NCBI GenBank assembly: GCA_021803345.1
Contig: JAJZLS010000090.1
Coordinates: forward strand, 1 to 63,245
DNA: 63,245 nt
DNA from: Actinomycetes bacterium
GTDB lineage: Bacteria; Actinomycetota; Acidimicrobiia; Acidimicrobiales; Acidimicrobiaceae
Direction: 5' to 3'
Below the pieces are notes generated by a model. The model searched no databases, had not been told where the DNA came from, and saw only the letters and a list, made by a program, of their open reading frames with translations. This document shows positions 1-8,215 of the stretch, in pieces (positions within the stretch are counted from its first letter, which is position 1; each line of letters starts with the position of its first letter). The position numbers were made by a program, and so were the translations under genes.

Positions 1-2
1 CG

Positions 3-179
3 GAAACTGAATTGTTCAATGGACTCCTAGACTGGTTGGAACCAGTCGATCGAGTAATGACTTGCGAAATTACGGCCGATCATCAAATGTCCAGTACTAA
101 GTTACCTCATACGTACTCTAGTTATACCCCAGCTCCACAGCTACCTCCCAACCCAGAGGAAGTTAAACCGGGGCGCTAG
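3..179 (+). CDS. C-terminal end of an unidentified protein (partial)
   Basis: An open frame enters from the left edge of the window and runs 58 codons to a TAG at 177-179. The other two plus-strand frames hit stops within the first 30 bases. The visible tail begins ETELFNGLLDWLEPVDRV and ends in a proline-rich stretch (PAPQLPPNPEEVKPGR), which looks like a flexible protein C-terminus. No start codon is visible because the gene begins outside the window. The family cannot be recognised from this fragment. An 18-bp palindrome (30-47) lies inside the frame and is then probably only coding sequence. Confidence 0.45.
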   Translation, partial: ETELFNGLLDWLEPVDRVMTCEITADHQMSSTKLPHTYSSYTPAPQLPPNPEEVKPGR

Positions 180-369
180 TCGAAATTTCAAGTCTTCCAT
201 TTAATTTAATTTTTCAGTCCTTTAGCGAGAGTGGCTTCCTGGTGAGAGCGTCAGAACACAACTTCAAATATCGATTATCAACTTTGTGTTGTTCGCAAAG
301 GATTCGGCAAAGTTTAGTCGAAAAGCCAAAATATGTAAGGAGCTGGCATCCATTCCTGCTAAGTGTTGG

Positions 370-407
370 AAGCATCTCTGCACAATTTGCATTGTGCAGA
401 GATGCTT
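370..407. repeat. 17-bp perfect inverted repeat (stable hairpin)
   Basis: The left arm AAGCATCTCTGCACAAT (370-386) is followed by the loop TTGC and the exact reverse complement (391-407). No mismatch occurs over 17 bp. No T-run follows on either strand, so it is not a textbook intrinsic terminator. It might still end transcription of the partial gene on its left, be the end structure of a lost mobile element, or be a processed RNA. Confidence 0.75.
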
Positions 408-499
408 TGGTAAGCCAAAAAGCAAAACCCGGGATAATGACGCTCATTTATACATCTTTAAGTTGACGAGGCCAGTGCCCAGTTTTAGTGTAAATGCGG

Positions 500-523
500 T
501 ATAATATACCCTATAGGGTATAT
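500..523 (+). promoter_or_regulatory. TATAAT box overlapping a 20-bp palindromic operator (CsoR/CstR-like)
   Basis: A consensus -10 hexamer TATAAT (500-505) overlaps the start of the perfect palindrome ATATACCCTATAGGGTATAT (504-523). No good -35 hexamer stands at 16-18 bp. The core ATACCC-TATA-GGGTAT resembles operators of the CsoR/CstR/RcnR repressor family: G/C tracts flanked by A/T, centred on TA. CstR repressors control sulfide and persulfide detoxification genes, including CoA-persulfide reductases, which matches the gene downstream. A repressor bound here would block the -10 region. No repressor gene lies in the window. Confidence 0.55.
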
Positions 524-835
524 GTAGGAATAGTGACCGAAAGTGATGGATTCCCAGTCCGATGACCATAGATGTAAGAGTCATTTTGCTCGCGATTGTC
601 TGTCTGGAGATCCATCAATTCACTGCCGATGTTGGCCGTGAATTGTTTCTCTATTGTGGCAGAAAGCGCGTCGTTTGAGTGGTTCTCGCCAGAAAGTATT
701 GTATTTTGAAATTGGTGTCATGATTGGGACTGCCAGTTTTGAATAATCTGAGAGTTTTCTGAATAGAAAGACCTCGCTTGGCCAGGATCGGAATCGTAAG
801 AGTCGCAGCTAGCAGCTGCTGGATTGGATTATGGG

Positions 836-2518
836 ATGAGACGAGTTATAATTATCGGCGGTGTGGCAGGCGGCATGTCAGCGGCTACTCGATTGCGCAG
901 GCTTGATCCAGATTGTTCCATTGTGGTACTTGAGAAGAGCTCATATGTTTCCTATGCAAATTGTGGTCTTCCGTATCGCATAGGTGGCGTAATTGCCAAG
1001 ACAGAGGATCTTTTGTTGCAAACTGCTGAAGCTCTCAATCTTCGGTTCAATCTTGATGTGCGTGTTCTAAATCAAGCCATTGAAATCGATCGCGGTGAGA
1101 AAAAGATTACTGTCATAGATTTGAGTGCCGGGAGGCAGTACGTTATCGAATATGATCAGCTGATTCTCAGTGTTGGAGCCCAGCCGGTGGTTCCCCCCAT
1201 TAAGGGAATTGACAAGGCATTTACTTTACGAACTGTTGAGGACGCTGTCAGAATCGTCCAGGCAGTCGAGCGAGGCCCCCGAAAAGCGGTGGTAATCGGC
1301 GGGGGTTTCATCGGGATCGAAACCGCTGAAAATCTGCGAAATCTTGGAATTTCCACTTCGGTAGTCGAGGCGCTTGATCAGCTTCTCGTTCCACTCGACC
1401 CGGAGATGGCCTCCCTGGTTGCAAAGGAGATGCTAAAGCATGGGGTTGATCTTTACCTTGGTCAGTCAGTTGCCGCAATTTACAGCAAAGGGGTAGAACT
1501 CAGCGGCGGCGAGTTTATTAATGCGGATTTGGTTATTTCGGCTATTGGCGTGCGCCCCGATACTAGTCTCGCGGTTAAAGCCGGACTTAAACTTGGTCCT
1601 CGAGGAGGAGTATCCACAAATATTTACAACCAAACCAATGATCCGGATATCTATTCAATTGGTGACATGGCTGAGAAAGTCGATGCCCTCGACGGCAGTG
1701 CATCTTTGGTTCCATTGGCAAACATTGCTAACCGCCAGGGGCGGGTAGTTGCCGATCACATAGCAGGGAGAAAAACCCGATGGGTTCCCACCATCGGAAC
1801 TGCTATCGTAAAGGTATTTGATCTCACAGTGGCCACCACTGGTTGGAACCAAAAGCGATTGCGGGAAGCTGGACACCACTACGTTCCAATCCACGTTCAC
1901 CCAAATTCGCATGCAGGCTACTATCCAGGCGCAAAGAGTATTGCTATCAAAGTTCTTATCGATCCAAATAGCGGTTTGATACTTGGTGCACAGGCGATTG
2001 GGACGGAAGGAGTTGACAAACGAATCGACGTCATCGCCACAGCTATTAGATCGGGCCTTCGTGCGGAAGACCTGGCCGATCTGGAACTGGCATACGCGCC
2101 GCCTTTTGGATCAGCCAAAGATCCCATCAATATGATCGGCTATATCGCAGAAAATATCACCAGTGGCTTTACTAATACAGTCCAATGGGATGAATTGAAT
2201 ATGCATGTTGCAAACGGGGCTACGCTCCTAGACGTGCGAACATATGGGGAGTATTCAAAGGGTCATATCCCAGATTCGTTGAATATTCCTCTAGATGAGT
2301 TGCGTGAGGGTATCCGGGAACTGCCCAACAGTGAAGTCATTGTCTATTGTCAGGTCGGGATCAGAGGGCATACTGCCGCTTCGCTGCTCTTGGGATATGG
2401 ATACAACGCCGTCAATCTCGACGGAGGGTACGAGACATGGATAAATTCGCCAGCGGGAATGAGATCTTATCCCAACTATGGGACTTGTGCGCTCCGTCCG
2501 TCTTCGACTGTCTTTTGA
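836..2518 (+). CDS. CoA-disulfide/CoA-persulfide reductase with C-terminal rhodanese domain
   Basis: This flavoprotein of the pyridine nucleotide-disulfide reductase family is predicted to reduce CoA disulfide or CoA persulfide with NAD(P)H. The N-terminus has the FAD-binding GGVAGGMSAA motif, followed by the active-site motif NCGLPY. A second dinucleotide fold (VVIGGGFIGIE) and the second FAD motif (SIGDMAE) come next. Residues from about 450 form a rhodanese domain with DVR, GHIPDSLNIP and an active loop CQVGIRG (Cys about 505). Counting from ATG 836 places the redox Cys at 43, the position classical in CoADR, so this start is preferred over the in-frame TTG at 824; neither has a strong ribosome-binding site. 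The gene stands alone behind a palindrome typical of sulfur-sensing CstR-type repressors. The fusion architecture suggests handling of persulfide sulfur rather than only CoA redox balance. Confidence 0.9.
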   Translation: MRRVIIIGGVAGGMSAATRLRRLDPDCSIVVLEKSSYVSYANCGLPYRIGGVIAKTEDLLLQTAEALNLRFNLDVRVLNQAIEIDRGEKKITVIDLSAGRQYVIEYDQLILSVGAQPVVPPIKGIDKAFTLRTVEDAVRIVQAVERGPRKAVVIGGGFIGIETAENLRNLGISTSVVEALDQLLVPLDPEMASLVAKEMLKHGVDLYLGQSVAAIYSKGVELSGGEFINADLVISAIGVRPDTSLAVKAGLKLGPRGGVSTNIYNQTNDPDIYSIGDMAEKVDALDGSASLVPLANIANRQGRVVADHIAGRKTRWVPTIGTAIVKVFDLTVATTGWNQKRLREAGHHYVPIHVHPNSHAGYYPGAKSIAIKVLIDPNSGLILGAQAIGTEGVDKRIDVIATAIRSGLRAEDLADLELAYAPPFGSAKDPINMIGYIAENITSGFTNTVQWDELNMHVANGATLLDVRTYGEYSKGHIPDSLNIPLDELREGIRELPNSEVIVYCQVGIRGHTAASLLLGYGYNAVNLDGGYETWINSPAGMRSYPNYGTCALRPSSTVF

Positions 2519-2975
2519 ATTCATGCTGGGAACCCAGAAGCCCTTCAGAGGACTCGCGGCGGCGAGCGAAGTTTCAGTCCCTAAATCGATGTTTTACTGG
2601 ATACCGCTATAATCGGCCTTCCACAAAGTCGGAAGATACCTGTTCAAGATGGTCTAACGGTCTGGCAACGTCGATTTGCGATCTGAATCTCTGCTCAGAA
2701 TTGCCCAATAGTGACCAGTTGTCCTCCGCTTCCGAAAGAGGGAAATAGAAGTAGCGTAGGTAAGCAGCTTCTATTCTTCTCCACGCCAGAGTAGCTGGAA
2801 CCAGCCGCGGTTGGTTACCCTATTACCAAATTATCTGCTCCAGTTTCTAAAGACCAGGTGGCGTTGGACACTTCTCCCTAATTTGAAGCTGTTTACTCCT
2901 GTAATTATTTAGAAACTCAAAGCCGAGTCTAAGAAATGCAAGCGCCTGAGCCGATCGTTATTGTAGGATAGCTAG
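2519..2975. other. Intergenic region without recognisable gene
   Basis: No ORF with a credible start and ribosome-binding site is visible. A frame that continues alongside the end of the reductase gene to 2748 is a shadow: it overlaps the rhodanese coding region and has unstructured composition. No clear terminator with a T-run was found. Confidence 0.4.
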
Positions 2976-3137
2976 ATGGGAATAAAAGCTACGACTGCGA
3001 TTTACATACTGATACTTGTAGTCGTAGTGGTAGGGGTCGATATCTTAATTTTTAGGCACTACTTTTGGGCGCGACTCCTTAGCAATATTGGCATCGTGCT
3101 AATTTTTGCCGCGTTTTATCTGAGATTCTTAAAGTAG
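2976..3137 (+). CDS. Small two-helix membrane protein (53 aa), uncharacterised
   Basis: ATG 2976 to TAG 3137 encodes 53 residues. It starts MGIKATTAIYILI, has a first hydrophobic helix (about 8-24), a short charged loop with D21 and FRHYFWARLL, a second helix (about 36-48), and a basic end FYLRFLK. This pattern (TTAIY, VGVD, FRxxFWxRL, NIGIVL, FAAFYLRFL) matches from memory a short conserved hypothetical protein found across Actinobacteria, whose function I do not know. An AGGA stands about 10 bases upstream. It is too short for ordinary ORF thresholds, so it is easily missed. Being isolated between two unrelated genes, it gets no functional hint from context. Confidence 0.7.
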   Translation: MGIKATTAIYILILVVVVVGVDILIFRHYFWARLLSNIGIVLIFAAFYLRFLK

Positions 3138-3707
3138 CTTTGCATCCGTTAAGTGAGATGGTCATCGTTCGCTTATTCTTAGATCTGACTCACGGGAATA
3201 AGATGGCGTTTCTTACAAGGTTTGCCTTGACTTCCCCCAAAGTTGCACTGGAATTTTTACGTAACAAGTTGAGTATTATCAGGGGCCTGAGTCCACCCGG
3301 AACATAGTTGACGGAATTGGCTTTTTGTTTGGTCCTGGAAATCGGGTCATCATTCATCTAATCTTGGAAATAACAACCAATGGTTCCTGATAGGGAGGTT
3401 TCCCAGTTTCTATCGGAATCAGATATGAACCATGTCTAGCGGGTTGAAGGGGGTTATTTATGGGCATCGATTCGCGCATAATTTCTTCTTTTAAAAAGTC
3501 GCGCCTTGGAATTGCCATTTTTATGTTTTCCCGCGGTCATCGAGACGGTGCAGTCTCTCGAGTTTGTCTAATCAAGTCAGCTCGTTTCGCAAGATCAACG
3601 AGGTCGAAAAATGTTAGCCGTTATTTTTTAGGTGACTTCGTCCCAAACATTTCAAGGTCAAGTTTTCAATCTTTCGCAATCGGGTGACCGAAAATTGGAG
3701 GTGTCTG
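3138..3707. other. Intergenic region upstream of EF-G2
   Basis: About 570 bases with no supported gene. An open frame at 3460-3687 is rich in Ser, Arg and Phe, has no homology that I recognise and has no clear ribosome-binding site. It overlaps the leader of the EF-G2 gene, so I treat it as noncoding. The region probably carries the promoter of the EF-G2 gene, but no convincing -35/-10 pair was found. Confidence 0.4.
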
Positions 3708-5768
3708 ATGTCTACCTATAATCCAAATCAAATAAGGAATGTAGTTTTAGCAGGCCATAATTCGTGTGGTAAGACAACTTTGGCTGAGACTTTCCTTGCG
3801 GTCTCCGGAGCCACCAAACGTGTTGGTAGAACTGATGATGGCACATCAACGTGTGATTATGACCCCGAGGAGATTCGTCATCACATGTCGATTTCCATGG
3901 CTCTTGCTCCGTTTGAAGTTGGTTCGATCAAAATAAACCTTATTGACACTCCCGGTTACGCCGATTTCATATACGAATTGAGAACCGCCAGCTTTGCAGC
4001 TGACCTAATGGCGATTGTGGTTAGTGCCGTCGAAGGCGTTGAAGCTCAGACGATAGCGGCTTGGGAATTGGCTGAGGAGCTGTCGCTACCGCGCTTGATA
4101 ATCGTAAATAAGCTAGACAGAGAGAGGGGTAGTTTCAATCGGGTACTTGACGAAATGGTTGAAATTTTTGGAAGTGGTATTGCTCCACTTGAGCTGCCTA
4201 TTGGAGAAGAAGGCTCATTTTGCGGAATTGCCGATTTACTAGATGACAAAGCCATTATCTACGATGGCGCAGCCTCTAGGGTCGAGCCCATCCCGGATTC
4301 GATTTCTGAGCTAGAGCATAAAGTAAGAGAACATTTGATAGAGGGGATCGTTGTCGGTGATGACGATCTCATGGAAAGGTATCTAGCCGGAGAAATACCC
4401 TCCCCGTCAGAACTCGAGGCAACTCTTGCAAGTGGAGTCGCTGCAGGTACTGTGTTTCCGGTTGTTTGCGCCTCTGCGTCAACGGGTATTGGAGTGGATC
4501 GGGTTGCGGCACTGATAGCAGAACTGGCCCCATCCCCGCTTTTTAGTCGAGCGGTAGGACTGGATGGTTCTGGTAATTTGAGAGAGCTAAAGTGTGATCC
4601 TTCTGGACCAGTAGTTGCAACAGTATTTAAGACTATTTCTGACCCTTATGTGGGTAAGGTCTCATTGATAAAGCTGATGTCTGGAACTCTGAAGCCGGAT
4701 TGCACGCTGTTCAACACGCGGACACATTCCGAAGAGCGCTTGCACGTCATCAACATGATTCGCGGCAAAGAAACTATGCCTTTAACTGAGGCAAGAGCTG
4801 GCGACATCGTGGCCGTTCCAAAGCTGTCAGGAGTTTCGACTGGAGATACGCTAGCCGCTAAAGGTGAATCGATTATTTTCGAGTTTCCCAAACCCGATCC
4901 GAGTGTGTACTCCATGGCTATTTCACCCAATTCGAAAGGTGACGAAGATAAGTTGATGAGCGGTATCCATCGTCTCCAGGATGAGGACCCGGCGCTAGAA
5001 CTCAAAAGAGTTGACGAGACTCGACAGACGCTTTTATGCGGTATGGGAGAAATGCACCTCGGTATTGCCTGTGAGCGGCTCCATCGAAAGTACGGCGTGG
5101 AAGTTAAAGTTGAAGACATTCTTATTCCCTACAAAGAAACAATCACTAAGCCTTGCCAAGCCGAAGGTAAGTATAAGAAACAGTCTGGAGGCCATGGTCA
5201 ATTTGGAGTAGCGAGTCTCAAGGTCGAACCTCTGGAGCGGGGGGGCGGATTCGAATTCATCGATGCTATTTATGGTGGGGCGATCCCGAAACAATTTTTA
5301 CCGGCAGTGGAAAAGGGTGTATTGGAGGCGATGACACAGGGGGGTCCAAAAGGATTTCCCGTCGTGGACGTGAGGGTGACCTGTTTTGACGGTAAATTTC
5401 ATTCTGTTGACTCTTCTGAGTTGAGCTTCAAGATGGCTGGTGCCTTAGCCTTTAAGGAAGCGCTCTCACACGGTGACCCTATTGTTCTAGAGCCGATTTC
5501 AAAAGTTCTAGTCACGGTACCATCTAATACTTTGGGTGACGTACTCGGTGATCTCAATAGCAGGCGTGCAAAGGTGCAGGGAACAGAGGCACTCCCAAAA
5601 GACCGGCAGAGGATAACGGCCATTGTCCCAACTGCTGAAATGAAACACTACGCGATTGATCTCAGAGCACTCACCGGTGCCCGCGGTAAGTTTGTTCTTG
5701 AACACGATCATTACGATGCCTTACCGTCGCATATGACTTCAAAGATTTCCGTCGTTTCTGCTGGGTGA
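3708..5768 (+). CDS. Elongation factor G-like GTPase (EF-G2 type)
   Basis: This is a five-domain translational GTPase of EF-G size (686 aa from ATG 3708). G1 is GHNSCGKTT near the N-terminus, G3 is DTPGY, G4 is NKLD, and a G5-like CASAS comes later. Domain 2, then domains III-V with GGHGQFG and GxAF/AFK-type C-terminal motifs, follow in EF-G order. The G1 loop (HNSCGKTT) and the acidic insertion differ from canonical FusA (HIDAGKTT) and match the EF-G2/FusA2-like paralogue of Actinobacteria, whose role in elongation or ribosome recycling is not settled. A GGAGG stands 7 bases before ATG 3708; an upstream GTG at 3684 is in frame but lacks a ribosome-binding site. It is monocistronic and far from rpsL/rpsG, which supports the paralogue reading. 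Confidence 0.88.
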   Translation: MSTYNPNQIRNVVLAGHNSCGKTTLAETFLAVSGATKRVGRTDDGTSTCDYDPEEIRHHMSISMALAPFEVGSIKINLIDTPGYADFIYELRTASFAADLMAIVVSAVEGVEAQTIAAWELAEELSLPRLIIVNKLDRERGSFNRVLDEMVEIFGSGIAPLELPIGEEGSFCGIADLLDDKAIIYDGAASRVEPIPDSISELEHKVREHLIEGIVVGDDDLMERYLAGEIPSPSELEATLASGVAAGTVFPVVCASASTGIGVDRVAALIAELAPSPLFSRAVGLDGSGNLRELKCDPSGPVVATVFKTISDPYVGKVSLIKLMSGTLKPDCTLFNTRTHSEERLHVINMIRGKETMPLTEARAGDIVAVPKLSGVSTGDTLAAKGESIIFEFPKPDPSVYSMAISPNSKGDEDKLMSGIHRLQDEDPALELKRVDETRQTLLCGMGEMHLGIACERLHRKYGVEVKVEDILIPYKETITKPCQAEGKYKKQSGGHGQFGVASLKVEPLERGGGFEFIDAIYGGAIPKQFLPAVEKGVLEAMTQGGPKGFPVVDVRVTCFDGKFHSVDSSELSFKMAGALAFKEALSHGDPIVLEPISKVLVTVPSNTLGDVLGDLNSRRAKVQGTEALPKDRQRITAIVPTAEMKHYAIDLRALTGARGKFVLEHDHYDALPSHMTSKISVVSAG

Positions 5769-6125
5769 CTTTGATTGGCCGCATAGTAAGGAGAGCTGAA
5801 AAGCTGAGCTGCTGTTATTTCCCGAAGGTAGTGGCGAGACCATAAGTTCCATTTACTCTGCACCTAACTTGGAGAATTTAAATAAGTTTTCCCAAATTAC
5901 TCAGATCCAGCTTTTACTGCAAGATAGACAAGGATGACCGAAAATCAGGAGATAGATAAGCGGTCTCAAAATCCACGCCTATGTTTTAAGTTTCGTCTTG
6001 ATACACCAGTACCGTTCCTAGCCGTATTGGATCGTTTTGTTTGGGTTCATCCAAGTTGGCAACTGGCTTCGAATGGTGGTCAAGTTGGCAGGGTTTCCCG
6101 CCTCTCAATTAAAAGGAATGGACAA
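5769..6125. other. Intergenic region between EF-G2 and DUF4383 genes
   Basis: About 350 bases. An in-frame extension of the next gene reaches back to ATG 5934, but its predicted residues are unlike the membrane domain and the internal ATG 6126 has a good ribosome-binding site. I see no other structure here. Confidence 0.4.
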
Positions 6126-6524
6126 ATGTTTAAAAAGTTAGCGATTTTGTTTGGAGTTGTATTTGTCTTGGTGGGGATTTTAGGATTTGTGCCGGCTCTG
6201 GCTCCCAGGGGCAGCGATGGTATGAGGTACTTGCTGGGTCTGTTTATGGTTGGAACGGTCCATAACTTAATCCACCTACTCTCTGGTGTGGCAGCATTGA
6301 TAGCTGGATTTACCTCTGAGAAATATGCCAAGTATTACTTCCAGATTTTCGGAATTGTTTACGGTCTGGTAACCGTTATTGGATTCATTCAGCAGACAAC
6401 TGTTTTAGGGTTGTTCCCAATAGATCTGGCTGATAATTTCCTCCATCTGGCATTAAGTGCGGTAATACTTTTCGTAGGATTTGGGCTAAAGAGTTCAAAG
6501 CAACTGAAAGCTCAGGTGAGCTAG
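6126..6524 (+). CDS. DUF4383 family integral membrane protein
   Basis: The product of 132 aa has four hydrophobic segments: FKKLAILFGVVFVLVGILGF, the NLIHLLSGVAALIAG segment, YYFQIFGIVYGLVTVIGF and LADNFLHLALSAVILFVGF. The pairs HNLIHL and NFLHLALS are hallmarks of the DUF4383 family, found widely in Actinobacteria and Cyanobacteria and of unknown function. The start at ATG 6126 follows AAGGA at 6113-6117; the longer frame from 5934 adds 64 residues without membrane character. The gene ends head-on against the P450 gene at 6795, with a long hairpin between them. Confidence 0.8.
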   Translation: MFKKLAILFGVVFVLVGILGFVPALAPRGSDGMRYLLGLFMVGTVHNLIHLLSGVAALIAGFTSEKYAKYYFQIFGIVYGLVTVIGFIQQTTVLGLFPIDLADNFLHLALSAVILFVGFGLKSSKQLKAQVS

Positions 6525-6584
6525 GGGATTATTGACAATAGCATAAAAGCCGAGCTTATGGTACCAAGCTTTAGCAGATAAATC

Positions 6585-6639
6585 AACAAAGCGACTTCCG
6601 TGTGGGATGTGGATTCAGCATCACGGCAGTCGCTTTGTT
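6585..6639. terminator. Long hairpin between convergent genes (bidirectional terminator candidate)
   Basis: AACAAAGCGACT (6585-6596) pairs perfectly with AGTCGCTTTGTT (6628-6639). After one mismatch, CCGTG (6598-6602) pairs with CACGG (6622-6626), giving an extended stem. It lies between the ends of the DUF4383 gene (plus) and the P450 gene (minus). No strong T-run follows on either side, so termination would depend on the hairpin itself or on a factor. Confidence 0.5.
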
Positions 6640-6794
6640 AGTTCATTCAATCGAAAATACCCGAGAGCAATTGATCACTACGAAGGTTGGCCAAACTGAA
6701 AACAGTTGGATGACCAAGTTTCGGTAGTTACCCATTTGTCGCTTGACAACTTGTCCAGCTGGCAATTTTACGAACCGAGTCAGGATAGGCGTTT

Positions 6795-8000
6795 CTACTC
6801 TATCGAAGCTCGCATTTCGTCCCAGCCCATGTGGTGCCCAAATGTCATTCCCGAATCAACCGGATCACCTATGAGCTTGTAGTTGGGAAATCGCTTCATC
6901 ACCTCTTCTAGCACGGTTCGCATTTCTAAGCGGGCTAGATGCATCCCAATGCACATGTGGATGCCATGTCCAAACGCCAGATGTTGATTCGATGGCCTTA
7001 GAGGGTCAAATATTTCAGGATTCTCAAATTGGCGGTCATCGTGGTTGGCTGACGCATAAAGCAGAGCTACCGATTCACCTTCAGGTATCTCGATTCCTCC
7101 AAGTACCGTTTTTATTGTAGTTGACCTGCCTTCAAGGTGGATTGGGGGATCTGCTCTAAGTGACTCCTCCACGATTTGTGGGGCAATAGTTGGGTCGTTA
7201 AGGTAAAGCTGTTTGATTTTTTCATCCGACACCCTTCTGAGCATCGATGAAATACCATCAATGGATGTGTGGTGTCCGGCTAGAGCAAATCCATGGAGCA
7301 TTCCAACCAGTTCTTGTTCGCTGAAGCGCTCGCCGTCGATTTCCATGTGGCACAATTCGCTTAAAAAGTCGTTCCCGGGATTGTTAATCTTATCCTGAAT
7401 TGTCTCTTCCAGAAATACCATGAAATTCTCTTGGGTTTCTTTGCTTCTCGCTAAGTCTGAATGGACAAAATCGAGAACCAACTCCCTATTTTTCTTCCTG
7501 GTGTCCTCGTCAAATCCCAGAATGTCTGCAAGTGCTTCTTGGGGTATGGGCTCAGCAAGGTCAGCAACAATATCGAATTCGCCCATTTTGGCAATTCGAT
7601 CAAGGAGATGCCTCACTCCTTCTCTTATTCCGTCTGCAAAGCCGTCCATTTTTTTGAGTAGCAGAGGCGCCTGCATCGCTTTTCTTTTTCGGGTGTGCTG
7701 TGGTGGATCGGTCTCAATCAAGCGGCTGGTCTTCTTTTCTTTTGGCCAGTTTTGTTTTCCAATCGCCAACGCGTAGTTTGATGAGAATGTTTGCGGGTCA
7801 CGGGCAGCGGTCCGAACTTCCTCATATCTGGTGACACACCAAAATCCTCCGAGGGCATCGCTATGTACAACCGGTGCAGTTTCACGCATGTTCCTATATA
7901 TTTCCCAAATATTGCTGTAGGCTATCCTGCGATCCCAGGGGTCGAAATGGTCGATGCCCCACTCTGGCGATAGCTCATTTCGATTTTCTGTAAGGCTCAT
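6795..8000 (-). CDS. Cytochrome P450 (first of two paralogues)
   Basis: A 401-residue soluble bacterial P450. The haem-binding loop is FGHGIHMCIG with the thiolate Cys at residue 350. The ExxR motif of helix K appears as EESLR, and the I-helix motif is AGHHT (241-245). Substrate is unknown: class I bacterial P450s need a ferredoxin and reductase, and none is encoded nearby. The usual acid before the I-helix Thr (AGxE/D-T) is His here. It shares the N-terminal GIDHFDPWD block, the LEGRxTT block and the FGHHMGW C-terminus with the second P450 at 9171-10379, so the two arose by duplication. They flank a SCO1/SenC gene on the same strand. Translation starts at the ATG whose complement ends at 8000. 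Confidence 0.92.
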   Translation of the reverse strand: MSLTENRNELSPEWGIDHFDPWDRRIAYSNIWEIYRNMRETAPVVHSDALGGFWCVTRYEEVRTAARDPQTFSSNYALAIGKQNWPKEKKTSRLIETDPPQHTRKRKAMQAPLLLKKMDGFADGIREGVRHLLDRIAKMGEFDIVADLAEPIPQEALADILGFDEDTRKKNRELVLDFVHSDLARSKETQENFMVFLEETIQDKINNPGNDFLSELCHMEIDGERFSEQELVGMLHGFALAGHHTSIDGISSMLRRVSDEKIKQLYLNDPTIAPQIVEESLRADPPIHLEGRSTTIKTVLGGIEIPEGESVALLYASANHDDRQFENPEIFDPLRPSNQHLAFGHGIHMCIGMHLARLEMRTVLEEVMKRFPNYKLIGDPVDSGMTFGHHMGWDEMRASIE

Positions 8001-8215
8001 TGCCGAATTTCGCTTTCTTTTTCTGCATACCTGGCAAATTGTTGCTCAGAGCAAGGATTCTGACATCTGGGAAACAAACTTGCCTGACTTAAAAGGTAGT
8101 AACTTCGAACCTATCATTACATCGTGTATCATTTCCAAATAATTTGGTAATGATGCTATCCGGTCTATTAATTTAGCCAATTCTGCGCATTTGGATGATT
8201 TGTGACTGAGTTTCA

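Larger units (their letters stand above)
180..835. other. Intergenic region with hairpin, promoter and operator candidates
   Basis: About 650 bases separate the partial gene at the left edge from the CoA reductase gene. Within it are a 17-bp perfect hairpin (370-407), a TATAAT box (500-505) and a 20-bp perfect palindrome (504-523). Overlapping short open frames on both strands at 214-504 run through the hairpin and look like no known protein. A 31-codon frame at about 546-641 with several Cys/His residues has no ribosome-binding site. If transcription starts near the palindrome the transcript would have a leader of roughly 300 bases. Confidence 0.5.

Noticed and set aside
30-47. Palindrome GACTGGTT-GG-AACCAGTC near the left edge
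   Set aside because: It lies inside the open frame of the partial gene, so coding sequence explains it well enough.
214-504. Overlapping short ORFs on both strands around the 370-407 hairpin
   Set aside because: They owe their openness partly to the symmetrical hairpin, have no ribosome-binding sites and resemble no protein family.
3460-3687. 75-codon ORF before the EF-G2 gene
   Set aside because: Low-complexity Ser/Arg/Phe composition, no ribosome-binding site, and overlap with the leader of the EF-G2 gene.
4646-5119. 157-codon antisense ORF within the EF-G2 gene
   Set aside because: Shadow of a conserved GTPase; Ser-rich translation without recognisable motifs.
3682-5948. Near-identical strings around TGACCGAAA at about 535, 3684 and 5935 as a possible shared leader element
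   Set aside because: Only about 9-13 bases match and the three sites stand in different positions relative to genes; chance is a sufficient explanation.
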